34,244 nt of DNA from an uncultured Collinsella sp. (GTDB lineage Bacteria > Actinomycetota > Coriobacteriia > Coriobacteriales > Coriobacteriaceae): positions 1 through 34,244 of the forward strand of contig CATYJU010000020.1 of the NCBI GenBank assembly GCA_958407995.1, read 5' to 3'. The translations under genes and the position numbers were made by a program. Below are positions 7,106 through 15,229 of the stretch, piece after piece. Each line of letters starts with the position of its first letter. The stretch's first letter is position 1. The notes beneath the pieces are model-generated. The model made no database searches. It had not been told where the DNA came from and saw only the letters and a program-made list of their open reading frames with translations.

Positions 7106-7142
7106 AAGGTAGATTTTTAGGCATGTCCTAAAAATCTACCTT
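7106..7142. terminator. Perfect 16-bp hairpin: GTAGATT repeat copy 2 and bidirectional terminator
   Basis: Arms 7106-7121 and 7127-7142 are perfectly complementary (AAGGTAGATTTTTAGG) around loop CATGT. It lies between the convergent exporter (ends 7038) and DUF188 gene (ends 7145) and could stop transcription from both sides, though no separate T-run is present. On the minus strand the central part reads AGGACATG, matching the GGGACACG core of copy 1. Confidence 0.7.
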
Positions 7143-7144
7143 GG

Positions 7145-7627
7145 TTAGTGCAGCAACTCGGTGAGGTTGCGTTTAAAGCGAGCGCGGTCTTCGCTGGTAA
7201 ATGCTGCCGGACCGCGAGTGCGTCCGCCGGCACGGCGTACCTTCTTTTCCTCGTGGCGAATAAACAGCTGCATGTCGATAGTCGCCTTGTCGTACACGCG
7301 CCCGCGCACACCGATGGCGGCGGCATCGCGCCCGAGCACCATGCTCGCCAAGCCAATGTCCTGCGTCACGACCACGTCGCCCGCCTGCAGGCGTTCGACA
7401 ATGGCAAAGTCGGCGCTGTCGGCGCCCACGCTCACATCGAGCGTCGTGACCCAAAATCCGCGTCGCGCGTGCTCGGCATCGCGCGGGTCGTCGCGGCGAA
7501 TGTGCCGTTCCAGGTTTTGCGTGCTGTTGCCGGCGATAACAACGGCGACGCCCGCCCGCCGCGCGCAGTCAATCGACTCGCGCGTGACCGGGCAGGCGTC
7601 TGCATCAATAAAGAGCGTTCGTGGCAT
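7145..7627 (-). CDS. YaiI/YqxD family protein (DUF188)
   Basis: A 160-aa protein of the UPF0178/DUF188 family, with a PIN-like fold. Seen: N-terminal FIDADACPV, then VVIAGNST, the VSVGADSADFAIVERLQAGDVVVTQDIGLA block and the RGRVYD motif, all in the family order. Acidic residues in these motifs are placed as in PIN-type nucleases, but no activity has been firmly assigned to the family. Its ATG follows directly on the TAG of the upstream DUF308 gene (7628-7630), so the two are translationally coupled and form a small operon. Confidence 0.93.
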   Translation of the reverse strand: MPRTLFIDADACPVTRESIDCARRAGVAVVIAGNSTQNLERHIRRDDPRDAEHARRGFWVTTLDVSVGADSADFAIVERLQAGDVVVTQDIGLASMVLGRDAAAIGVRGRVYDKATIDMQLFIRHEEKKVRRAGGRTRGPAAFTSEDRARFKRNLTELLH

Positions 7628-8230
7628 CTAGTGCACCAGTTTGCCAAATTGAATAGCACGAACAATCAGCGTTACGCCAAACACCAGCAGCGCGGCGCCG
7701 CTAAAGATGACGAGCATCTTGGCCGACCACAGCGGATAGATAAACACGAACATGCCGGCGATGATGGAGAGTGCGCCGCTCAGGATGGCGAGGGCGCGGT
7801 TGGACGAAAGCTCGGACTCCAGAATGGACATGACACCTTCGACAATCCAGCCAAAGCCGGCCACGATAACCACCATCGTGGTGAGCGTCGCGGTCGAGAA
7901 GGCCTGGTTGCGCAGGATTATGACGCCGCCCAAGATAATGAGTAGGTTGGAGATGATGCTCGTCACGCGCCAGCCGGTGGGCAGCAGCGGCTCAAAAATG
8001 GCAGTGAACAGCCTGATGGCAGCAGTGATTACAAAGTAAAAACCCAGGACAGTCGTTAAAAAGACGAGGGACTTGGCGGGTGCAAAAAGCAGTGCGATAC
8101 CAGCAATGAGCGCTAAGACGCCCGTGATGGCGTAGATCCAGCGTACGGCCTTGACGGCTTTGCCCGCCATGCTTTTCTCGTCAAATCCAAACTGGCTCGA
8201 TTTTTGGTCATCGTTCTTAAAGATGCCCAT
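7628..8230 (-). CDS. DUF308/HdeD-like membrane protein
   Basis: A 200-aa protein with about six hydrophobic segments from residue 30 to the end, and a short charged N-terminus. Segments pair in repeats (for example IAGIALLFAPAKSLVFLTTVLGFYFV and LSGALSIIAGMFVFIYPLWSAKMLVIF in part), the pattern of the DUF308/HdeD family. In E. coli HdeD is linked to acid resistance; here the role is unknown. ATG at 8230 has AAAGGAGA upstream. It is the first gene of a two-gene operon with the DUF188 gene, its stop abutting that gene's start. Confidence 0.88.
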   Translation of the reverse strand: MGIFKNDDQKSSQFGFDEKSMAGKAVKAVRWIYAITGVLALIAGIALLFAPAKSLVFLTTVLGFYFVITAAIRLFTAIFEPLLPTGWRVTSIISNLLIILGGVIILRNQAFSTATLTTMVVIVAGFGWIVEGVMSILESELSSNRALAILSGALSIIAGMFVFIYPLWSAKMLVIFSGAALLVFGVTLIVRAIQFGKLVH

Positions 8231-8389
8231 AATGTCTCCTTTCCGTGCGGCGTAAGCCTTGATCGTTACAACCAGTATCGCCTAAAGGCGCTGGCGTATG
8301 GGTCGGGGAGGGCGAAACGTAACCCAAAGGCCCCGAATTGTTTCCGTTGTTCCCCACGTCGCGATTTTCTATTCAACAGGTGTAGAACA

Positions 8390-8418
8390 TTGCAGCCCTG
8401 TTCGCTATTGCCTACGTT
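8390..8418 (+). promoter_or_regulatory. Sigma70-type promoter of the nitroreductase gene
   Basis: TTGCAG (8390-8395), a 17-bp spacer, then TACGTT (8413-8418). The predicted start lies inside the DtxR-like box that follows, so a bound repressor would block initiation. Confidence 0.45.
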
Positions 8419-8437
8419 TTAGGTTAGATTTTCCTAA
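8419..8437. promoter_or_regulatory. DtxR/IdeR-type metal-repressor box
   Basis: TTAGGTTAGATTTTCCTAA. It is 19 bp long and matches the classic DtxR consensus TTAGGTTAGCCTAACCTAA at 15 of 19 positions, including the complete left half and the outer five bases of the right half. It lies 28 bp upstream of the nitroreductase start. Confidence 0.6.
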
Positions 8438-8465
8438 GAACAATTGCCCGAAATTGGGGGTCCCT

Positions 8466-9137
8466 ATGAACGAAACAGTTCCCGCGGCGCCGTCGAGCGC
8501 GGAGTCGATGGCAAAGCAAGGTTGCGAAAAGCTCGGTCTGGAAGCGTTTGACGCGCTGGTCCGTCGTGCCCGTACGTGCCGCCGCTTTGACGAGTCCATG
8601 CGCGTGCCGCGCGAGTTTTTGCTCGAGCTGGCGGAACTGGCGCACCTGGCTCCCTGCGGCGCCAATGCTCAGCGTCTGCGTTTTCACGTGGTGAGCGGTG
8701 CCGAGGATTGCGCGCGTGTATTTGACGAGCTCGCATGGGCCGGCGCGCTTAAGGACTGGCCGGGTCCTGCCGAGGGTGAGCGCCCGACCGGCTACATCGC
8801 GATTCTTGCCGAGCGCGCCGTTCCGGGCAAGCCCGCCGCTCCCATTACTGAGGTCGACACGGGCATTGCCGCGCAGACGATGATGCTCGCCGCCCGCAGC
8901 GCCACGCCCGAGGTGGCGGCCTGCATGTTCAAGGCCTTTACGCCCCGCGCGATCGACGCCATGGGGCTCGATAACGACAAATACGAGCTCAAGCTGATCA
9001 TGGCTTTTGGCGTGCCAGCCGAGACACAGGCGATCGACGCAATTGATTCCAACCCCGACGGCTCCATCAATTATTGGCGCGATGAGGCGCAGGTGCACCA
9101 CGTACCCAAGCGCTCGCTTGTCGACGTACTGGTGTAG
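8466..9137 (+). CDS. Nitroreductase-family flavoprotein
   Basis: A 223-aa protein of the NAD(P)H:FMN oxidoreductase fold. Seen: the N-terminal RRARTCRRFDESMRVP block that binds the FMN phosphate, LAHLAPCGANAQRLRFHVV (the SPSgxNxQpW-like motif), and DTGIAAQTMMLAA for the dimer helix. There is no extra ferredoxin or cysteine domain. Substrate is unknown. The frame is open further upstream to 8298, but the ATG at 8466 is chosen because the promoter and DtxR-like box lie between them. The possible control by an iron/manganese repressor suggests a role in metal or redox metabolism, for example flavin-dependent reduction. Confidence 0.88.
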   Translation: MNETVPAAPSSAESMAKQGCEKLGLEAFDALVRRARTCRRFDESMRVPREFLLELAELAHLAPCGANAQRLRFHVVSGAEDCARVFDELAWAGALKDWPGPAEGERPTGYIAILAERAVPGKPAAPITEVDTGIAAQTMMLAARSATPEVAACMFKAFTPRAIDAMGLDNDKYELKLIMAFGVPAETQAIDAIDSNPDGSINYWRDEAQVHHVPKRSLVDVLV

Positions 9138-9169
9138 TTGAGCGTCACCGCGGTGTGATTCGGCGGTAA

Positions 9170-9204
9170 ACCACCACAAAGGCACCTGTCCCCTTTGCGG
9201 TGGT
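9170..9204. repeat. CCACCACAAAGG hairpin repeat, copy 1
   Basis: Inverted ends ACCACC/GGTGGT with an internal CCTGTCCCC core (GGGGACAGG on the minus strand). The right arm has one mismatch (GCGG for GTGG). It ends 8 bp before the ribosome binding site of the next gene. Confidence 0.85.
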
Positions 9205-9219
9205 GCGAGGGGAGGGCGT

Positions 9220-9762
9220 GTGGCAGATTTGTATTTGGTGCGGCATGGGCAGACTGAGCTCAATGTGCAGAACATTTTGCAGGGTGGGCACGATTCGCCG
9301 CTTACGGCGCGCGGGCGCGAGCAGGCGCTGGCGACGCGCGCGGCGTTTGAGGCGCGTGGCGTGACCTTTGACCGTGTGTATTCCTCCCCGTTGGGCCGGG
9401 CGCGGCGTACGGCTGAGCTAATTGCTGGTGAGGGCCGCTCGATAGAGCTGGTCGATGACCTACGCGAGTGGCATTTGGGCTCGCTGGAGGGCACATCAAA
9501 TCGCGATATGCCGCCGCAGCCCTGGGGCGATTATCCGGTCGCGTTTGGCGGCGAGTCGGAAGTGCAGCTCCAGTCGCGTATGGTCGCGGTGCTGTCGCGC
9601 ATTATGGCCCGCCCCCAGCATAACTGCGTGCTGGCAGTCTCCCACGGCTCAGCCTGCCAGGAGTTTCTTGAGTATGTGACTGGCAGGGGAGAGCTACCCG
9701 ACAACGGCGCCGTGCTTCATTTTGGCTATTGCGACGGGGCGTTTTCACTCCTTGATTGGTAA
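9220..9762 (+). CDS. Histidine phosphatase (phosphoglycerate-mutase-like), first of a tandem pair
   Basis: A 180-aa protein of the histidine phosphatase superfamily. LVRHGQTELN holds the catalytic RHG; SSPLGRARRTAE, DLREWHLGSLEG and VSHGSACQEFL supply the second Arg, Glu and second His. Short length and no cap insertion suggest a small-molecule or generic phosphatase (CobC/GpmB type), not glycolytic PGAM. Starts with GTG at 9220 behind GAGGGGAGG. The next gene starts 17 bp after its stop and encodes a paralogue, so they are likely co-transcribed. Confidence 0.9.
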   Translation: MADLYLVRHGQTELNVQNILQGGHDSPLTARGREQALATRAAFEARGVTFDRVYSSPLGRARRTAELIAGEGRSIELVDDLREWHLGSLEGTSNRDMPPQPWGDYPVAFGGESEVQLQSRMVAVLSRIMARPQHNCVLAVSHGSACQEFLEYVTGRGELPDNGAVLHFGYCDGAFSLLDW

Positions 9763-9779
9763 CGAACGAAAGGACCCCT

Positions 9780-10415
9780 ATGAACAAAGACCTGTATCTG
9801 GTTCGTCATGGGCAGACAATATTCAACCTTAAGCGCATTATTCAGGGCTGGAGTGACTCGCCGCTTACGCAGTTGGGTTGCGACCAGGCGGCGCGCGCCG
9901 GCATGTTTTTACGTGCGCGCGGCATTGAGCCCGATCATGCCTACACCTCCACGCTTCATCGTACCGAGCAGACTATCGCCAACTTGTGGCCGGGCTTGGC
10001 GTACGAGCGCCTGGACGGCCTGCGTGAGTGGTTCTTTGGCGACTTTGAGGCCGAGCGCGTGATGCTCATGCCCAGGCGCCCGTGGCGCGACTTCTATCGC
10101 CAGTTTGGCGGCGAGGGCCAGATGCAGGTGCGCGAGCGCATGGTGGCGACGTTGACCGATCTTATGCGACGTCCGGACCACGAGTGCGTGCTCGCGGTGA
10201 GCCATGGCTCGGCTATCAAGGAGTTTTTGGACCACGTGCGGGGCGCGGCGGCAGACGAGCGCGAACGCGTGCCGGGCAACTGCTCAGTGCTGCATTTTGC
10301 GTTTGACGATACGGCCGATACGTTTGAACTTGTCGAAGTCTTTACGCAGGAGGACTACGCGCGCGAGCTGGGGCTTGAACCGCTCGTGGCTACTGCGGGT
10401 CCGCAGCGCGGATAA
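9780..10415 (+). CDS. Histidine phosphatase, second of a tandem pair
   Basis: A 211-aa paralogue of the preceding gene: LVRHGQTIFNLK (catalytic His), STLHRTEQT, GLREWFFGDFE and VSHGSAIKEFL. It is about 30 residues longer, with an insertion in the C-terminal half (VRGAAADERERVPGN) and an extended C-terminus. The ATG at 9780 follows GAAAGGA; an in-frame start at 9756 would overlap the upstream gene and has no ribosome binding site. Tandem duplication followed by divergence is the simplest explanation. Substrate unknown. Confidence 0.9.
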   Translation: MNKDLYLVRHGQTIFNLKRIIQGWSDSPLTQLGCDQAARAGMFLRARGIEPDHAYTSTLHRTEQTIANLWPGLAYERLDGLREWFFGDFEAERVMLMPRRPWRDFYRQFGGEGQMQVRERMVATLTDLMRRPDHECVLAVSHGSAIKEFLDHVRGAAADERERVPGNCSVLHFAFDDTADTFELVEVFTQEDYARELGLEPLVATAGPQRG

Positions 10416-10462
10416 CGCGAGCGTGGCGGCACGGGTCGCCGGCATAACTTCTCGACGCAAAA

Positions 10463-10499
10463 GGGGCGGAGATGCATGTACCTGCTGCATCTCCGCCCC
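10463..10499. terminator. Bidirectional terminator between convergent genes
   Basis: Perfect 14-bp stem GGGGCGGAGATGCA with TGCATCTCCGCCCC around a 9-nt loop. It sits between the phosphatase gene (ends 10415) and the DUF1015-like gene (ends 10545). Preceded by AAAA and followed by TGTTTGTT, so weakly U-rich tracts are present both ways. Confidence 0.75.
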
Positions 10500-10544
10500 C
10501 TGTTTGTTGGGCTGCCGATTTTTGTGCCGGGCGGTCTGGTCTCG

Positions 10545-11234
10545 CTAGAACCGCGCGATCTGGTGGGTGAGCAGGCCCATCGGGACCTGCGGCGCGCCGC
10601 CGCTGACCTGCGCGGCGGGGAAGAGCACAGCTACGGTAAAGTTGAACGGCTCTTTGCCCGTGTAGGTGCCGGCGGCACGGGCATCGTCGGCCAGGAGCTG
10701 TGATGCCCCGACCAGCGCGGCAGCGTAGGCGGGGTCGTCGGCCAGTGCCGGCTCCGGCGCCTGGTCGAGCATGGCACGGATGGCGCCGACGGCGTCCTCG
10801 CGCTTGACCTCCCACACGCGGTGCGTAATGCCGGCGGGGTCGGTGACGGCATAGAGTGAAGCGCCCTCTTTTGCGGCGCCGAGGATGATATTCATGACGG
10901 GCGAGGCTTCGTAGGCAAGTGTTACGGGACGGGGCTGCACCTTGAGCTCGGTGATCGCGCGCGCGGCGGCGAGTGCGTCGACGCTCTCGGCGGCAGCCTC
11001 GTCGCTACCCGTCAGCACGTTAACCGGGCAGATCGCCACGACACCCGTCACACGTCCCGGCTCGCCCGAGCATTCGTACACGTAATACGCCGCACCCGGG
11101 TCCTTGAGCATCAGACCATCGGCAATGGCTCCGCGCAGAGCATCGTTGCCGCTCAGGATGCTGCCCATTGCAGGCAGCGCCTCGAGCACGCGGTCCTGAG
11201 TCGGGCGGATGCAGGGAAACGGAAGTGCTTTCAT
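10545..11234 (-). CDS. Shortened DUF1015-like protein of the serine cluster
   Basis: A 229-aa protein. The start KALPFPCIRPTQDRVLEALPAM resembles the DUF1015 N-terminus. The YYVYECSGEPGRVTGVVAICPV block and THRVWEV (the family's H-x-x-W) follow in the expected order. The normal family length is about 400, and its hallmark ADGHHRY region is replaced here by VGASQLLADDARAA. It is therefore a short, degenerate or specialised member. DUF1015 genes are often found next to serA and serC, as here, which supports the call. It follows the M20 peptidase gene on the same strand with a 39-bp gap. Function unknown. Confidence 0.65.
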   Translation of the reverse strand: MKALPFPCIRPTQDRVLEALPAMGSILSGNDALRGAIADGLMLKDPGAAYYVYECSGEPGRVTGVVAICPVNVLTGSDEAAAESVDALAAARAITELKVQPRPVTLAYEASPVMNIILGAAKEGASLYAVTDPAGITHRVWEVKREDAVGAIRAMLDQAPEPALADDPAYAAALVGASQLLADDARAAGTYTGKEPFNFTVAVLFPAAQVSGGAPQVPMGLLTHQIARF

Positions 11235-11273
11235 GGGCGGTCCTAACGCACGAATCGGTTTGTTCGCGGCTTA

Positions 11274-12494
11274 TTATGCCCCAACTTGGCAGCTCTCGTC
11301 CCAGAGCACGTTATCGGCGAGCGCGATTAGCACCTGCTGACAACGAACGATATCGGCGTGGGGCACATATTCGTTGGGCTTGTGCGCGAGCGCGAGCGAC
11401 CCGGGACCGTAGCTCATGCAATTGCGGTTGTCTGTCTTGCCGGCAATGACGGCGGTGTCGGTGTAGCCGGTAAAGAAGCCGACGGTCGTGTCCGCGTCCG
11501 TCACGTCATCGGCGGCACGCTTGAGCGCTGCTAGAAGGGGAGAGTTCGGGTCGCGCTCGATGGCGGGGCGGTCGCCCGTCACGGTGTAGCTGCCATGGCA
11601 ACCGGGAACGGCGGCTTCGGCGACGGCGATGGCCTGCCCTACCATGCGCGTCGCGGCGGCCGTATCGGTCGGCGGGGTCAGGCGCATGTCGACCCAGACC
11701 TTGGCATGGTCTGGCACGACATAGGGGCGATATCCGCCCTCGATTTGGCCAAACGTGATGGTCGAAGGCCCCAGCTCATCGTGCGCGGGCAGCGCCACAA
11801 ACGCGCGACGGAGCGAACACACGGCCTCGGCCATGGCGGCGACGGCATCCGCGCCCTTCCAGGGCTGGCTCGCATGCGCCGTCACGCCAGCCATTTCAAT
11901 CTCGAACCACGTACGCCCCTTGTGCGCCACCTGGATCTGTCCGTCGGTGGGCTCGGTGTCCAGCACCCATTCACGCGAGCCGACCCAGCCGGCATCGATC
12001 GCGGCCTCTGAGCCGCGCATAAAGTCCTCCTCGTCGACCGAGCAAATGAGTGAGAAGCCGCGGCGGGGCAGCTCGCCTTCTGCCGTCACGCGCTCGAGCG
12101 TATGGACCAATGCGGCAATGGCGCAGGCCAGGCCACCCTTCATATCGCAGGCACCGCGGCCATAGAGTTTATCGTTGCGCACGATCGCTCCGAGCGGCGG
12201 AATGTCCGCGTCCCAGCCATCGCCCAGCGTAACGGTATCCATATGGCAGATATAGACGAGCCGTGGCTCGTCGCTCAGTCCCGGCACGGTGACCATAAGG
12301 TTGCGGCGCCCGGGCAGCACCTCGAGCTCCTCAACCTGCACGGCATGGAGCACCGGATGGCTCAGCTGCGCCAACCGTTCCTCAACCAACGCTTTGATAT
12401 AGCGCTCAATCTCGTCCTCATACGCACCCGGGTCTGAGCTGTCGATCCGCACGAGTCCTTGCGTAAGCCGCCAAGCAAAATCTGTATCAACCAT
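11274..12494 (-). CDS. M20 family metallopeptidase/deacylase
   Basis: A 406-aa dizinc amidohydrolase of the ArgE/DapE/CPG2 group. Metal ligands and catalytic residues are in place: CHMDTV (His84, Asp86), GRGACDMKGG (Asp117), SVDEED (catalytic Glu155, ligand Glu156), LDTEPTD and a late HKPNEYV His. The lid (dimerisation) domain spans about 190-300. The substrate could be an N-acyl amino acid or a dipeptide; sequence does not decide. The ATG at 12494 follows GAGGTG. It lies downstream of serC and serA, but a terminator (12579-12606) separates it from serA, so it may have its own promoter. Confidence 0.9.
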   Translation of the reverse strand: MVDTDFAWRLTQGLVRIDSSDPGAYEDEIERYIKALVEERLAQLSHPVLHAVQVEELEVLPGRRNLMVTVPGLSDEPRLVYICHMDTVTLGDGWDADIPPLGAIVRNDKLYGRGACDMKGGLACAIAALVHTLERVTAEGELPRRGFSLICSVDEEDFMRGSEAAIDAGWVGSREWVLDTEPTDGQIQVAHKGRTWFEIEMAGVTAHASQPWKGADAVAAMAEAVCSLRRAFVALPAHDELGPSTITFGQIEGGYRPYVVPDHAKVWVDMRLTPPTDTAAATRMVGQAIAVAEAAVPGCHGSYTVTGDRPAIERDPNSPLLAALKRAADDVTDADTTVGFFTGYTDTAVIAGKTDNRNCMSYGPGSLALAHKPNEYVPHADIVRCQQVLIALADNVLWDESCQVGA

Positions 12495-12578
12495 AGGCAC
12501 CTCACAGATAGTTAGGTCAACATACAGATTGTATGCCAAGAAGCGGCTCGGTGCATTTAATGGAGCGCTCACAAAAAC

Positions 12579-12606
12579 GGGGCGCCTCTCGTGCGAAAGG
12601 CGCCCC
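12579..12606 (-). terminator. Rho-independent terminator of serA
   Basis: Stem GGGGCGCCT/AGGCGCCCC. Read on the minus strand it is followed by a five-T run (12573-12577). It lies 64 bp past the serA stop. Confidence 0.85.
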
Positions 12607-12669
12607 GCGGGCATTCAATGTCAGTGACGGGCAGGCCACATGCGGAACTGCCCGTCAGATCAGCCGGCG

Positions 12670-13833
12670 CTATTTGATTACGCGCACGCGATACATCGAC
12701 GGAATCTGCTTAAGCGCCTCGATCGTGCTGCTGTTCAGGTGCTCATCGGTGTCGAACATGGTGTAGGCGTTCTCGCCGGCGGACTCGTTGGTCATGCGCT
12801 GCACGTTGGCGTTGTCCTTGGCCAGGATGGCCGTGATCTGGCCGATCATGTTGGGCACGTTGGCATGCAGGCAGGCAATGCGGCTCGCGGCGCGCGCCTT
12901 GCCCATGCTGCAGGCGGGGTAGTTGACGCTGTGCGCGATGTTACCGTTCTCCAGGTAATCCTTGAGCTCGCTGATGGCCATGTCGGCGCAGTTGGCCTCG
13001 GCTTCGCCGGTGCCGGCGCCCGAGTGCGTGGTGATAAACGTATTGGGCATCTTGACGGTCTTGGGCGTGGCAAAGTCGCAGCTAAACCAGCTGAGCTTAC
13101 CCTCGCGCAGGGCGGCGTCGACGGCGTCTTCGTCGATGATGGTCTCGCGCGCGTAGTTGATGAGCACGGCGTCGGGTGCCAGCAGGTTAATCTGCTCGGT
13201 GCTGATCATGCCGATGGTGTCGGCCTTGCTGGGCACGTGTACGGTGAGGTAGTCGCAGCCGCGGCAGAGATCCTCGAGCGTGCCCACACGCTGCACCTCG
13301 CGGCTCAGCACCCACGCGTGCTCGACGGAAATGAACGGGTCGTAGCCGTAAACGTCCATGCCCAGGTCGACGCAGGCGTTGGCGACCTTGGAGCCCACGT
13401 TGCCCAGGCCGATGACGCCGATGCGCTTGCCCTTGAGCTCGCGGCCCACAAAGGCCTTCTTGGCCTTCTCGGCATCGACCTGAATCTCGGGGTCGTCGGC
13501 GTTGTCGCGCACCCAGTTCATCGATTGCACCACGCCGCGGCTCGAGAGCACCAGCATGCCTAGGACGAGCTCCTTGACGGCATTGCTATTGGCGCCGGGG
13601 GAGTTAAAGACGACGACGCCCTTCTTGGCGTACTCTTCGACGGGGATGTTGTTGACGCCGGCGCCGCAGCGGGCGATGGCGCGGATTCCCTCGGGCAGCT
13701 CGTAGCCGTGCAGGTCGGTTGAGCGCATCAGAATGGCGTCGGCCTCTTCGGCGGTGCTCACAAATTCGTAGCCTTCGCCAAACTCGACTTTGCCGTCTTT
13801 GGTGATGTCGTCGATGGTCTTAATCTTGCGCAT
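12670..13833 (-). CDS. serA: D-3-phosphoglycerate dehydrogenase, short ACT type
   Basis: A 387-aa enzyme that oxidises 3-phosphoglycerate to 3-phosphohydroxypyruvate, the first step of serine synthesis. Rossmann motif GLGNVG at 142-147, catalytic Arg in NYARET (Arg229), catalytic His in TTHSG (His270), and a C-terminal ACT domain (about 318-387) for amino-acid feedback. The usual catalytic Glu between Arg and His is not obvious: the region reads SCDFATPKTVKMP. The long allosteric substrate-binding domain is absent. It follows serC with a 69-bp gap holding a GCCCGC/GCGGGC hairpin, and both genes are probably one operon. Confidence 0.95.
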   Translation of the reverse strand: MRKIKTIDDITKDGKVEFGEGYEFVSTAEEADAILMRSTDLHGYELPEGIRAIARCGAGVNNIPVEEYAKKGVVVFNSPGANSNAVKELVLGMLVLSSRGVVQSMNWVRDNADDPEIQVDAEKAKKAFVGRELKGKRIGVIGLGNVGSKVANACVDLGMDVYGYDPFISVEHAWVLSREVQRVGTLEDLCRGCDYLTVHVPSKADTIGMISTEQINLLAPDAVLINYARETIIDEDAVDAALREGKLSWFSCDFATPKTVKMPNTFITTHSGAGTGEAEANCADMAISELKDYLENGNIAHSVNYPACSMGKARAASRIACLHANVPNMIGQITAILAKDNANVQRMTNESAGENAYTMFDTDEHLNSSTIEALKQIPSMYRVRVIK

Positions 13834-13902
13834 GAAAAACTCCTTAGCTGGTTTGTTTAAAACAAGTGGTTTGAAGTGGCTGATCGGCCCGCGTGCTGCG
13901 GG

Positions 13903-15027
13903 CTAGTTAGATCGCTGGCTCAAACCGTGCTGCGCTTCGAAGTCCTTCATGTACGTGGCCAGTGCCTGCACGTCCTCCATGGTTACGGCGTTGTAGACGC
14001 TGGCGCGCATGCCGCCGACGAGGCGATGGCCCTTGACATTTTGAATCTGGTGCTCTGCCGCGCCTGCGACAAAGGCCGCGTCGAGCTCGGCGTCGCCGGT
14101 GCGGAAGGTGACGTTGGCGATAGAGCGGCTGTCGGCCTGCGTGGTGCCATGGAACAGCTCACTTTGCTCGAGCAGGTCATAGAGCAGATTGGCCTTGGCC
14201 CAGTTGCGCTCGGCCATGGCGGCAAGTCCGCCGGTCTCCTCGACCCAGCGGAATACCTTGCCGCACACGTAGATGCCAAAGGTGTTGGGCGTGTTGAGCA
14301 TGGAGCCCTTGGCGGCCTGGGTCTTAAGGTCCATGTACTGCGGCGTCTGCGCAAAGGCGGGGCCATCTGCGATGAGATCGTCGCGCACGATGACCACGGT
14401 CACGCCCGCGGCACCGGCGTTTTTTTGCGCGCCGGCGTAAATGAGCCCGTAGCGCTCAACGTTGAGCGGCTGCGACAAAAAGCAGCTCGAGACATCGGCG
14501 ACCAGCGGTACGTCGCCGCAGTTGGGCAGCTCGTGGTACATGGTGCCAAAGATGGTGTTGTTCTGGCAGATGTAGACGTAGTCGAGCCCGTCGCCTGCGG
14601 CCTCGGCGGCAATGCGCGCGTTGATGTCGGCCATGGTGGGTATGCGGTCGAAATTGGTGTCCTCGGAGCTCGCGAGCAGTACGGCCTCGCCGTACTTGGC
14701 GGCCTCCTTGTATGCCTTGTTGGCAAAGTTGCCGGTCACGATGTAGCCGGCGCGGCCGCGGCGCATGAGGTTCATGGGGATGCCCGCAAACTGCAGCGTG
14801 GCGCCGCCCTGCAAAAACAGGACGCGGTAGTTGTCGGGGATGCTTAGCAGGCGACGCAGAGTTGCCTCGGCGTCGTCGATGATCTGCTGGTACATGCTAG
14901 ATCGATGACTCACCTCGAGCACGGACATGCCGCAGCCGCGGTAGTCCATCATCTCGTCGGCGATCTCGGCGAGCACGCTTGTAGGCAGCGCGGCCGGGCC
15001 AGCTGAGAAGTTGTGCACACGTGCCAT
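13903..15027 (-). CDS. serC: Phosphoserine aminotransferase
   Basis: A 374-aa PLP enzyme that converts 3-phosphohydroxypyruvate and glutamate to phosphoserine. N-terminal NFSAGPAALP is diagnostic of SerC; GGATLQF binds the cofactor phosphate; the PLP lysine is Lys202 in YAGAQKNAGAAG; HRLVGGMRASVYNA closes the C-terminal domain with the substrate-binding Arg. ATG at 15027 is preceded by GGGGGAA. It is the first gene of the serC-serA unit. No serB was seen nearby. Confidence 0.97.
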   Translation of the reverse strand: MARVHNFSAGPAALPTSVLAEIADEMMDYRGCGMSVLEVSHRSSMYQQIIDDAEATLRRLLSIPDNYRVLFLQGGATLQFAGIPMNLMRRGRAGYIVTGNFANKAYKEAAKYGEAVLLASSEDTNFDRIPTMADINARIAAEAAGDGLDYVYICQNNTIFGTMYHELPNCGDVPLVADVSSCFLSQPLNVERYGLIYAGAQKNAGAAGVTVVIVRDDLIADGPAFAQTPQYMDLKTQAAKGSMLNTPNTFGIYVCGKVFRWVEETGGLAAMAERNWAKANLLYDLLEQSELFHGTTQADSRSIANVTFRTGDAELDAAFVAGAAEHQIQNVKGHRLVGGMRASVYNAVTMEDVQALATYMKDFEAQHGLSQRSN

Positions 15028-15229
15028 CTTCTAGTTCCCCCTTGTAGTCGTTTGGACGTTCGGGATACTTTAGCACAGTGGAGCGCCAGGCGCGACCGCA
15101 TCACAGCAAAACCCGAGTGCGCCGCTATGATTTACAGGATGGTTACATGGGGGAGGGGTGCTTTACTCCTCAGGCAAATCCAAATCTGCGAGCGAAGGCA
15201 TGAGGTTCTCTAGGCGCTTGATCTCTTCG

